8,067 nt of DNA from DATDRS01 sp035291605 (GCA_035291605.1 DATDRS010000179.1:1-8067); one strand, 5' to 3'; positions 1-5,671 are shown, counted from the stretch's first letter. Translations and numbers: made by a program. Notes: generated by a model not told the origin, from the sequence alone.

Positions 1-132
1 TCGGACATGTCGCTGTTCATGATGCCTCCTTTTGAGAGGCATTATGAACAAACCGCACACGATGTCCTGGTTACTCTTGACCACTAGACTGCACACGATG
101 TCGTGAACACTCTACCGCACACGATGTCCTGG
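1..132. mobile_element. Probable insertion-sequence end (module array)
   Basis: Short modules recur in both orientations: palindrome GACATGTC at 4-11, TGTTCA at 14-19, TGAACA at 45-50, GATGTC at 61-66, GATGTC at 97-102, TGAACA at 104-109 and GATGTC at 123-128. A 19-base unit, accgcacacgatgtcctgg, occurs exactly at 52-70 and 114-132, with the shorter gcacacgatgtcgtg at 91-105 between them. Repeated short sites at one border are typical of transposase-binding regions at the ends of IS21- or IS481-like elements. That assignment is an inference from architecture, and I cannot name the element. No transposase is visible, so the body of the element would lie left of the window, or only an end remains. 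The last module runs straight into the next reading frame. Confidence 0.4.
14..50. repeat. Hairpin-forming inverted repeat
   Basis: Positions 14-28 pair with 36-50: TGTTCAT-g-ATGCCTC against GAGGCAT-t-ATGAACA. This gives a 15-bp stem with a single G-T wobble and a 7-base loop (cttttga). The outer arms are the TGTTCA/TGAACA module of the surrounding array, so the hairpin probably belongs to the same element. No T-run follows it on the plus strand, so it does not look like an intrinsic terminator. Confidence 0.6.
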
Positions 133-813
133 ATATTGAGACTTACGAGTAAAGCACTTGCAACATCTAAGACAGATGTTTTTCACGCTTGGTCTACTTT
201 GTCAGAAGAAAAGCGCCGTCTTGCAGAGGGTACATTCTGGGTAGCGCTTAGTCAAGCAATCGGTTATCTCCTTGAGAAAGGGGAATCTGATGAAGTGTCT
301 CTGGGGAGCCTAGATGAATGGAGGAGTGGCTTCAGTCGTCTCAATTTGGTGGATAAGGAATATTGGGTGAGCTTGGTAGATGCTGCCAAGTTAATCTTCA
401 AGCCGGATATTAGCGCAGTGGAAGTCAAGTCAAAGCTCAGCAAGGTAGAGACTGATAACAATTATGCCAAATTTATTCTTTATTTGGCGTTGTCTGTGCA
501 ACGTGATGCAGCCTTAAATGAGATCGCCAGTGCGCAAGCTGTCATATATCAATATGCTCTTAGGTGGAAAAGAGATTCTGATACATTGCGTAGAGGAATT
601 GGTGCTCGGATAGTTCGCACTTGGCGACACATTGCGTCGAAGCGCGGTTTTTATCTTAATAATCCAACACTATTTAGGAGGATATTGTCCGACGTCCATA
701 ACCTACCGACTGACGCAGAAGTTGCGAAAGTACTACTCGCAGCGGCTGATGCTGTTGGGATCCGATATGACGAGGAAGTATATAAGGCGCTTTCCGCGCT
801 CGCCACAAGTTAG
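103..813 (+). CDS. Unknown helical protein, probably 5'-truncated
   Basis: I do not recognise this protein. The frame is open from 88, after a TAG at 85-87. The available starts are GTG 103 and ATG 124, and both lie inside the repeat array with no ribosome-binding site, so the true N-terminus has probably been lost. From 103 it encodes 236 residues. It looks entirely helical and soluble: no signal peptide, no membrane segment, no cysteine. Residues 154-181 are strongly basic, with ten Arg/Lys in 28 residues, and the C-terminus is a regular amphipathic helix. Base composition is clearly less GC-rich than every other gene in the window, which suggests a different origin. It ends at a TAG only about 20 bases before the carboxylase remnant. 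It could be the C-terminal part of a larger accessory or defence protein, but no motif supports a specific function. Confidence 0.5.
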   Translation: MNTLPHTMSWILRLTSKALATSKTDVFHAWSTLSEEKRRLAEGTFWVALSQAIGYLLEKGESDEVSLGSLDEWRSGFSRLNLVDKEYWVSLVDAAKLIFKPDISAVEVKSKLSKVETDNNYAKFILYLALSVQRDAALNEIASAQAVIYQYALRWKRDSDTLRRGIGARIVRTWRHIASKRGFYLNNPTLFRRILSDVHNLPTDAEVAKVLLAAADAVGIRYDEEVYKALSALATS

Positions 814-831
814 GAATCGGCGAGTGTTGTA

Positions 832-1241
832 TTGGCTGACAAATATGTAACAAAAAAACTCCTCGTCGCCAACCGCGGCGAAATCGCCGTCCGCATCATC
901 TGCGCCTGTCGCGAGATGGGCATCCGCGCCGCTGGGTCGCGCTCGACTCCCAGCCGTTTGTGTTGACCATCTCCCAGGCTGAGACAAAGCGCAAACGGCG
1001 CGGCCGGGGCGCGGGGCATCACGCATCCCTCGAAGCGCAGATGCCCGGCGTGGTGCGCCGGGTCCTCGCAGGCGCGGGCGACCGCGTCGAGCGGGGGCAG
1101 GTCCTGCTCATCCTTGAGGCGATGAAGATGGAAATCCGCGTGGCCGCGCCGCACGCCGGCGCCGTGGAGAAAGTTTTGGTGAAAGAAGGGGATACCGTGG
1201 GGCGGGGGCAGGCTTTGGTGGATTTGATGGAAGATGGTTAG
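832..1241 (+). pseudogene. Collapsed biotin carboxylase-BCCP fusion gene
   Basis: Codons 853-930 encode the N-terminal signature of biotin carboxylase, containing VANRGEIAVRII and CREMGIRA. This is the start of the carboxylase subunit of acetyl-CoA, propionyl-CoA or pyruvate carboxylases. Family members continue for about 400 more residues of ATP-grasp domain. Here the sequence switches at about 925-933 to another frame, which encodes a linker (RWVALDSQPF, then a basic stretch) and a C-terminal biotinyl domain. The original frame stops at TGA 964-966. An internal deletion of more than 1 kb, out of frame, explains this. The usual RIIRAC reads RIICAC, a CGC to TGC change that fits decay. TTG 832 is a possible old start. 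A chimeric assembly could give the same picture. Confidence 0.8.
960..1241 (+). CDS. Biotinyl-domain ORF left from carboxylase
   Basis: This 93-codon frame encodes a basic linker followed by a full-length biotin/lipoyl attachment domain (residues about 27-91). The domain starts with MPGVV and has the biotinylation motif EAMKM at 1116-1130; the acceptor lysine is AAG 1125-1127, residue 56. The half-repeat VLVKEGDTVGRGQALV follows, as in normal biotin carboxyl carrier domains. In a working enzyme this domain would carry CO2 on biotin between carboxylase and carboxyltransferase sites. The frame is open upstream to about 930, GTG 960 has no ribosome-binding site, and no carboxyltransferase gene is nearby. 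I read it as the C-terminal remnant of the deleted gene. Independent expression as a small carrier protein is possible but unsupported. It ends 20 bases from the stop of the convergent HepT gene. Confidence 0.6.
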   Translation: MLTISQAETKRKRRGRGAGHHASLEAQMPGVVRRVLAGAGDRVERGQVLLILEAMKMEIRVAAPHAGAVEKVLVKEGDTVGRGQALVDLMEDG

Positions 1242-1261
1242 GCTCCGGCGCCTGATCGGGT

Positions 1262-1723
1262 TTACACCCCTGCCTCACCTCCCGCGTTAGTAGAAGGCCG
1301 TTCTAACTCATCTGCCCACCCAATGGCGTAACCCGCCAGTTCCTGAATGTCCTTCAGGCTATTGTGCAGGTGGTCGAGCACAGTGACGGGATCAACGGTC
1401 ATGTACCGGTGAACCAGCCGATTTCTCAAACTGGTCAGATCCGCCAGTTTCTGCGCCAGGCCTTTCGGCAGTTTCCCTGCGTTCGTCAGCGCTTCATAGA
1501 CATCACGCCGATGAGCCGGTTCGGGCAAGCCCAAGCGGGCCACGACCAGCAAAGCAATATCCGAGCAACTTTCTATCGCAATGCGCAGGTTATGCTCAAT
1601 CAAATCTCGCCGGTCCGAGTCGGCGGCATATTCGGCCAGTGTCGTGCCTTGTAAGGCAAGGAGCTTTTCAAGGCGCTGCTGCAAGTGTTTGACGTGCTCT
1701 CTGATATGCTCGGCGCTGGTCAT
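1262..1723 (-). CDS. hepT: HepT-type HEPN ribonuclease toxin (DUF86)
   Basis: A 153-residue all-helical HEPN protein of the HepT/DUF86 family, acting in the cytoplasm. The family motif RX4HXY is intact: Arg100, His105 and Tyr107 within SLRNRLVHRY. In characterised HepT toxins Arg and His form the RNase site, and the Tyr is modified by the partner MntA, which adds AMP groups and silences the toxin. The conserved central helix (NLRIAIESCSDIA) is also present. The length is normal. The start is supported by AAGGAG at 1734-1739, ten bases upstream and inside the mntA reading frame. It overlaps mntA by 56 bases, so the pair must be co-transcribed. The tail after residue 140 is unconserved-looking. 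All catalytic residues are in place, so the toxin is probably active unless modified. Confidence 0.9.
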   Translation of the reverse strand: MTSAEHIREHVKHLQQRLEKLLALQGTTLAEYAADSDRRDLIEHNLRIAIESCSDIALLVVARLGLPEPAHRRDVYEALTNAGKLPKGLAQKLADLTSLRNRLVHRYMTVDPVTVLDHLHNSLKDIQELAGYAIGWADELERPSTNAGGEAGV

Positions 1724-2138
1724 TGGTGAAGCGCTCCTTCAGAAGCGCAAAATACTCTCGGTTGTACATCGCCAGCCAGGGCTCCAAGTCCCACCAGGTG
1801 CGCATCGTCTCGTACTCGAAAATCGCGCGCGTCTCGTCGTCCCGGCAATAGACGCGTCGCCCCGTTTCTAGCACCTCTGCCTTCAACTTCAATGGGGCTC
1901 GGTTCAGCGCCGCGACTTCCACCTTCTCCAGGCCCGGCAACTGGTCTAGCACGCCCTCCAACCTTATCTCATCCTTGAGTGTGTCTGGCACAGCGGCTGA
2001 GAAAAGAACCGCCACGTCAATATCGCTGTGTGAGCGGGCCGTGCCACTGGCATATGACCCATACAGGTACACGGCGATAATGTCAGAGTGTGCGCTGATG
2101 GCTTCTTTCAGTTTCGCGGAAATCTCATCGGCATTCAT
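1668..2138 (-). CDS. mntA: MntA-type nucleotidyltransferase antitoxin
   Basis: A minimal nucleotidyltransferase of the MNT/pol-beta fold. Numbered from ATG 2138, the signature GSX10DXD is complete: Gly27-Ser28, then Asp39 and Asp41 in GSYASGTARSHSDIDVAV. In known MntA/HepT pairs this enzyme transfers AMP from ATP to the toxin tyrosine, neutralising it. The third acidic position of the fold seems to be Glu74 (KVEVAALNRAPL), where Asp is more usual. Residues 100-140 form the aromatic helical tail common in this family. The protein runs about 16 residues past the point where the toxin starts, giving an unusually long overlap. GTG 2141 is an alternative start one codon upstream; a TATAAT at 2147-2152 places transcription start near these codons. 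It follows proS by about 55 bases on the same strand. Confidence 0.88.
   Translation of the reverse strand: MNADEISAKLKEAISAHSDIIAVYLYGSYASGTARSHSDIDVAVLFSAAVPDTLKDEIRLEGVLDQLPGLEKVEVAALNRAPLKLKAEVLETGRRVYCRDDETRAIFEYETMRTWWDLEPWLAMYNREYFALLKERFTNDQRRAYQRARQTLAAAP
1734..1739 (-). promoter_or_regulatory. Ribosome-binding site of hepT inside mntA
   Basis: The minus strand reads AAGGAG, ten bases before the ATG at 1723. It lies within the mntA coding sequence (codons for KER near the C-terminus). It fixes the hepT start and shows that the 56-base overlap with mntA is real rather than a mis-called start. Confidence 0.6.
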
Positions 2139-2146
2139 CACCCTCG

Positions 2147-2152
2147 ATTATA
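2147..2152 (-). promoter_or_regulatory. Candidate -10 box for mntA-hepT
   Basis: A perfect TATAAT on the minus strand ends eight bases before ATG 2138. A start of transcription about seven bases downstream would fall at or beside the GTG/ATG codons, so the mRNA would be leaderless or nearly so. A GAGGG at 2141-2145 is too close to the start to be a good ribosome-binding site. No convincing TTGACA box is visible at 16-18 bases upstream. The site would give the toxin-antitoxin pair expression independent of proS. Confidence 0.4.
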
Positions 2153-2193
2153 CACCCTGGTTTAGACGTGCATTCTCCCCGCTCCACTTAAGC

Positions 2194-3993
2194 TTATCCT
2201 TTGAACACTACTTCCTTCACCCGCACCGCGGTCTCCGCCTCCAAATCTCTAATCTCCGATCTCACCCTCTCTACCACCCCATTCAATGGCACAATGGCGC
2301 TTTCTTTGCTCTCCCGCCGCTTGAGTTCTGCGCCGCTCTGCTTGAGCGCGCGCTCGCTCACCGTCAGCCGCAGCGGCAGGCCGATCAGGTCGGCGTCGTT
2401 GAATTTCACGCCCGGACGCTCGTCCCGGTCGTCGTAGAGGACTTCCACGCCCGCGTTTTGCAGTTCGGCGTACAGCCGCTCGGCGGCCTCTTGCGCCTCG
2501 CCGCCGGGGAGCAGGACGAGATGCGCCTGATACGGCGCGACGGTGATGGGCCACTTCAGCCCGTGCGCGTCGTTGTGCTCCTCGGCGATGCAGGCAAGCA
2601 GCCGCCCGACGCCGATGCCGTACGATCCCATGAGGATGGGCCTGGCTCGCCCGTCTTTGTCGAGGAAGGTCGCGCCCAGCGCGTCGCTGTAGCGCGCGCC
2701 CAACTTGAAGATGTTGCCCGTCTCGATCCCGCGCGAGGCGTGCATGGCCTGGCCGCACTCTGGACAGGCCGAGCCGGCCTCGGCGGCGGCAATGTCGGCG
2801 ACGATGTGCGCGGTGTAATCGCGCCCATAGTTGGTGTTGAGCAGGTGATAACCCACTTCGTTCGCGCCCGCCACGAGGTTGGGGGAGGCAGGGATAGCAT
2901 CATCCACCACCACCTGTAGGGGCAGGGCTTGTCCCTGCCCGGCTTGTCCCTGCCTGGTTCCTATATCAATCGGCGATGCATATCCCGGAACCGCGCCAAC
3001 CGCGCGGATTTCCTCCTCGCGGGCTGGGCGCAAGTCTTTGGCCTTCACCGCGTTCGCCAATTTTGTCTCGTTCAACTCCATATCGCCGCGCACCACCACG
3101 AAGACGAACCTGTCCACGTTCTGGTCGCCTTCGGTGAGCGTGGCGACCAGAAATACAGCTTTGGCCGTCTTCGCCCTTGGCACGCCCAGAAATTCGGCCA
3201 GGCCCGCGATGGTGGTCATGTGCGGCGTGGAAACTTTCTCCACCGGCCTGAGTTCCTCGGCGGGCGCAGCGGGCTTCTGAAAGCGCGCGGCCTGCCGGTT
3301 GGCCGTGTAGCCGCAGTGGTCGCACAGGATAAGCGTATCCTCGCCGATGGGCGTGAGATACATGAACTCGTGCGCCATCTGCCCACCCATTATGCCCACA
3401 TCCGATTTCACCGCAATCACGGGCAACGCGCAGCGGTTGAAGATGTTGAAATAGGCCTGGTAGTGCGCGCGATACTGTTTATCTAGCCCCTCCGAGTCGG
3501 CGTCAAGGCTGTAACTGTCCTTCATGGTGAACTCGCGCACACGGATCAACCCGGCGCGGGGGCGCGGATCGTCGCGCCACTTGGTCTGAATGTGATAGAT
3601 GAGCAGCGGCAGTTGCCGGTAGGAGCGAACCTCCTTGCGCGCCAGGTCGCCGACGACTTCTTCGTGCGTCATGGCCAGCGCCATGTCGCGCCCGGCGCGG
3701 TCCTTGAAGCGCCCCATCTCGTCGCCGATCTGCTGCCAGCGCCGGGTCTCTTTCCACAGGTCGGCCGGGTGGATGACGGGCATGGTGATCTCCTGCCCGC
3801 CGATGGCGTTCATCTCCCCGCGGATGATATTCTCGATCTTGTTCATCGCCCGCCGGGCCAGCGGCAGATAACTGAAGATGCCTGCGCCCAGCTGGACGAT
3901 GAACCCCGCGCGGACGAGCAATTGATGGCTCGTCACCTCGGCGTCCGAGGGCGCTTCCCGCAAGGTCTGACTGAACAGTTTGCTCATGCGCAT
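2194..3993 (-). CDS. proS: Prolyl-tRNA synthetase, bacterial type with editing domain
   Basis: Class II aminoacyl-tRNA synthetase that charges tRNA-Pro with proline using ATP in the cytoplasm. Numbering from ATG 3993 (599 residues): the class II core starts MRMSKLFSQTLREAP; the TXE loop is MTHEE at 108-112; motif 2 is about 143-161, with RPRAGLIRVREFTMKDSY; the INS editing domain spans about 240-400; motif 3 GSYGIGVGRL is at 456-465; the anticodon-binding domain follows from 480. Two CXXC pairs (Cys224/227 and Cys410/413) flank the editing domain and may bind zinc. GTG 4020 would add nine residues, but GAGGAA at 4003-4008 lies nine bases before ATG 3993 and the family normally begins there. 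Odd point: residues 346-359, encoded at 2917-2958, are a repeat-derived insertion. It is downstream of the S10 gene by 42 bases, probably in one transcript. Confidence 0.95.
   Translation of the reverse strand: MRMSKLFSQTLREAPSDAEVTSHQLLVRAGFIVQLGAGIFSYLPLARRAMNKIENIIRGEMNAIGGQEITMPVIHPADLWKETRRWQQIGDEMGRFKDRAGRDMALAMTHEEVVGDLARKEVRSYRQLPLLIYHIQTKWRDDPRPRAGLIRVREFTMKDSYSLDADSEGLDKQYRAHYQAYFNIFNRCALPVIAVKSDVGIMGGQMAHEFMYLTPIGEDTLILCDHCGYTANRQAARFQKPAAPAEELRPVEKVSTPHMTTIAGLAEFLGVPRAKTAKAVFLVATLTEGDQNVDRFVFVVVRGDMELNETKLANAVKAKDLRPAREEEIRAVGAVPGYASPIDIGTRQGQAGQGQALPLQVVVDDAIPASPNLVAGANEVGYHLLNTNYGRDYTAHIVADIAAAEAGSACPECGQAMHASRGIETGNIFKLGARYSDALGATFLDKDGRARPILMGSYGIGVGRLLACIAEEHNDAHGLKWPITVAPYQAHLVLLPGGEAQEAAERLYAELQNAGVEVLYDDRDERPGVKFNDADLIGLPLRLTVSERALKQSGAELKRRESKESAIVPLNGVVERVRSEIRDLEAETAVRVKEVVFKG
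2917..2958. repeat. Palindromic repeat inserted in frame in proS
   Basis: The plus strand begins GTAGGGGCAGGG. A stem of eight base pairs (GGGCAGGG at 2920-2927 with CCCTGCCC at 2933-2940) encloses the loop cttgt. The 14-mer ggcttgtccctgcc occurs at 2926-2939 and again at 2941-2954, a 15-base period that keeps the reading frame. The segment encodes TRQGQAGQGQALPL in the ProRS editing domain, between YASPIDIG and QVVVDDAIPASP, where homologues as I recall them have only a couple of residues. GTAGGGGC-plus-stem repeats are common intergenic elements in Chloroflexota and Cyanobacteria; this statement is from memory. Confidence 0.7.
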
Positions 3994-4002
3994 CAAGGTG
4001 TT

Positions 4003-4008
4003 TTCCTC
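4003..4008 (-). promoter_or_regulatory. Ribosome-binding site deciding the proS start
   Basis: GAGGAA on the minus strand lies nine bases before ATG 3993. The upstream GTG 4020 has only a GAGG that is too close to it. The spacing, together with the MRMSKLF beginning typical of prolyl-tRNA synthetases, favours 3993. Confidence 0.55.
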
Positions 4009-4035
4009 ACGCCGCGTCACGCCTCACGTGCTGCG

Positions 4036-5535
4036 TCACGGCATCGCCCCCTGAATGAACCTTGCCAAATCCTCCTTCATCTTCGCCAGCGACGGCCGGT
4101 GGATGTACATCATGTGCCCGGCTTCATAGTAGGCCAGCGAGAGGTTGGCCTGCAGACTTGGGTCGAGGCCGAGGTGGTGGAAGGTGTATTCCGTCGCGAA
4201 GTACGGCGTGGCGAGGTCGTAGTAGCCATTGGCGACGAAGACTTTGAGCGACGGGTTCGTGGCGATGGCTTTGCGGAGAGTCTCGGCGACGTTGACGAAC
4301 TGATTCTCAAAATCGGCGTAACTCCACTTGGACCACAAGTCGGGGTGGAGAATCTCATATTGCAGATCGCTCTCGAATTTGAGTTCGCCGCGTACATAGT
4401 CGTAGAGCGCGGCGGTGTACGGCCCGATGACGATAGACAGGCTGGGATCATGCTCGAAGTTCTCCCCGGCGGAGTCGCGGTCAACGCCCTTGAAACGGCT
4501 GTCCAGGCGGCCCACGGTGCGCCGCTCGTCGCGCAGCAGTTCTTTGGTGAACCGGAAAATCTCGATGCGCAGGTCGGCGCGTTCAATGTAGTCGGCGGCG
4601 AGGCCGGTATAGCGCGCGAGCTTTTCGACGATGCGGGCGCGCTCGTCCGCCGGGAGGGCCGCGCCTTTCATCAGGGCCAGCGTGTATTCTCCGGCTGCGA
4701 AGGCCTCGACCTCGCGCAGGGTCGCCTGTAAGTCCTTCTGCAAATTGGCCGCCAGGCGGCGGTGATACCATGCCGTCGCGGCGTAGGTGGGCAGGAACAG
4801 GAGGTAAGGCAGGTCGTTGCCGGGGCCAAAGCGCGCGGTCTGGAAGTTGAGGATGCACGAGACGAGCATGATGCCGTTCAGATACATCCCGTGCCGCTCT
4901 TGCAGGTAACCGGATAACCCGGCGGCGCGCGTCGTGCCGTAACTCTCGCCGATGAGGAACTTAGGCGAAGTCCAGCGCTGGTAGCGCGTGGCGTAGAGAC
5001 GGATGAAGTCGCCCACCGACTCGACGTCTTTCTTGAAGCCGTGGAAGTCACTCGCCTTCTCGCCCGGCACGGGGCGGCTGTAGCCGGTGCTTACGGGATC
5101 AATGAAGACGAGATCGGTCAGGTCGAGCAGGGAATACTCGTTGTCCACGAGTCGGTGCGGCGGCGGGGGCGGGTTGCCGATTTCGTCCATGAGCACGCGG
5201 CGCGGGCCGAGCACGCCCAGGTGCAGCCACACCGACGAGGAACCGGGGCCGCCGTTGAAGGAGAACGTCAGCGGACGCCGGCTCTTATCCTCCACGTCGT
5301 CGCGCGTGTAGGCAATAAAGAAGATGGCAGCCTTGGGCTTTTCGCCCTCGGCCTCACCCGCCTTCTCGCCTTTCTTCTCGGCTTCCTCCTTCAGCACGAT
5401 GGTCCCGGCGGTGACGGTATACGAAATCGTCTGCCCGCCGATGGTAAGAGTGTGTTTGGTCTCTGTGATCTGGTCATTGGGTGTGGGTTTGCGTTCGCTC
5501 TGGCCGTTCGGCTTGGATTCGGGCGTGTCGGGCAT
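4036..5535 (-). CDS. S10 serine carboxypeptidase-like hydrolase
   Basis: An alpha/beta-hydrolase of peptidase family S10, 499 residues, a normal length. Family members remove C-terminal residues from peptides; the true substrate here is unknown. The oxyanion segment NGGPGSSS is at 94-101, with the expected WLHLGVLGPRR after it. The nucleophile Ser198 is in GESYGTTRAAGL, the catalytic Asp is Asp440 in NGYYDLATPY, and the His is His474 in EAGHMMYIH. All three are in correct order, so the enzyme should be active. No signal peptide or membrane segment precedes the core: the N-terminus is polar (MPDTPESKPNG), with a charged Glu/Lys-rich loop at about 50-68, which suggests a cytoplasmic enzyme, whereas many relatives are secreted. 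ATG 5535 has GAGGAG six bases upstream. It is probably first in a transcript with proS. Confidence 0.92.
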   Translation of the reverse strand: MPDTPESKPNGQSERKPTPNDQITETKHTLTIGGQTISYTVTAGTIVLKEEAEKKGEKAGEAEGEKPKAAIFFIAYTRDDVEDKSRRPLTFSFNGGPGSSSVWLHLGVLGPRRVLMDEIGNPPPPPHRLVDNEYSLLDLTDLVFIDPVSTGYSRPVPGEKASDFHGFKKDVESVGDFIRLYATRYQRWTSPKFLIGESYGTTRAAGLSGYLQERHGMYLNGIMLVSCILNFQTARFGPGNDLPYLLFLPTYAATAWYHRRLAANLQKDLQATLREVEAFAAGEYTLALMKGAALPADERARIVEKLARYTGLAADYIERADLRIEIFRFTKELLRDERRTVGRLDSRFKGVDRDSAGENFEHDPSLSIVIGPYTAALYDYVRGELKFESDLQYEILHPDLWSKWSYADFENQFVNVAETLRKAIATNPSLKVFVANGYYDLATPYFATEYTFHHLGLDPSLQANLSLAYYEAGHMMYIHRPSLAKMKEDLARFIQGAMP

Positions 5536-5541
5536 AGGAAG

Positions 5542-5547
5542 CTCCTC
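5542..5547 (-). promoter_or_regulatory. Ribosome-binding site of the S10 peptidase gene
   Basis: GAGGAG on the minus strand, six bases before ATG 5535, is the strongest Shine-Dalgarno match in the window. It fixes this start and shows that the preceding short polar N-terminus is genuine. Confidence 0.65.
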
Positions 5548-5585
5548 AGGGAAGGGATCGTAGCGGCTTCAGTCGTTACGACGAG

Positions 5586-5594
5586 ATTTTAGCA
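5586..5594 (-). promoter_or_regulatory. Candidate extended -10 promoter for S10-proS
   Basis: The minus strand reads TGCTAAAAT, an extended -10 element. It lies about 50 bases before the S10 start codon and just downstream of the terminator of the preceding gene. No good -35 box is present; that position is taken by the terminator arm. A small inverted repeat, gtcgt-t-acgac at 5572-5582, sits around the predicted transcription start and could be an operator, though it is short. Confidence 0.35.
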
Positions 5595-5599
5595 CGCTC

Positions 5600-5640
5600 G
5601 TGAGAAAAGACCCGCCGGGTTTCCGAAACCCGGCGGGTCT
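5600..5640 (-). terminator. Intrinsic terminator of the C25 peptidase gene
   Basis: Positions 5608-5623 and 5625-5640 are perfectly complementary over 16 bases (AGACCCGCCGGGTTTC with GAAACCCGGCGGGTCT), giving about 14 stable pairs and a small loop. On the minus strand the stem is followed by TTTTCTC. It lies 32 bases after the stop of the peptidase gene, the expected place. Confidence 0.85.
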
Positions 5641-5647
5641 GCGTAGA

Positions 5648-5665
5648 GGGCGGCCGCGGCCGCCC
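5648..5665. repeat. GC-only 18-bp palindrome after the C25 gene
   Basis: The 18-base gggcggccgcggccgccc reads the same on both strands and lies just after the stop codon of the C25 gene, seven bases before the terminator stem. It may form an accessory hairpin or cruciform. No function can be assigned. Confidence 0.6.
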
Positions 5666-5671
5666 CCTCCA

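Noticed and set aside
52..132. Possible CRISPR array from three similar units
   Set aside because: Unit spacing is irregular (39 and 23 bases between starts), units vary in length, parts occur in both orientations, and no cas gene is present.
733..1154. Minus-strand frames opposite the carboxylase remnant
   Set aside because: The plus strand holds recognisable biotin carboxylase and biotinyl sequence, and the minus frames show no known motif.
1242..1261. Bidirectional terminator between the biotinyl remnant and hepT
   Set aside because: Only a short GC palindrome (ggcgcc) is present, with no adequate stem or T-run.
1975..2919. A plus-strand reading frame of about 314 codons opposite proS and mntA
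   Set aside because: It is antisense to a clearly recognised prolyl-tRNA synthetase and nucleotidyltransferase, has no family resemblance, and long antisense frames are expected in GC-rich coding DNA.
2920..2940. Hairpin as a transcription terminator
   Set aside because: It lies inside the proS coding frame and has no T-run on either side. It is a repeat, not a terminator.
3592..4731. A plus-strand reading frame of about 379 codons across proS and the S10 gene
   Set aside because: It runs antisense through two conserved genes and across their junction. Its composition (many Arg, Val, His, Gly) is that of a shadow frame.
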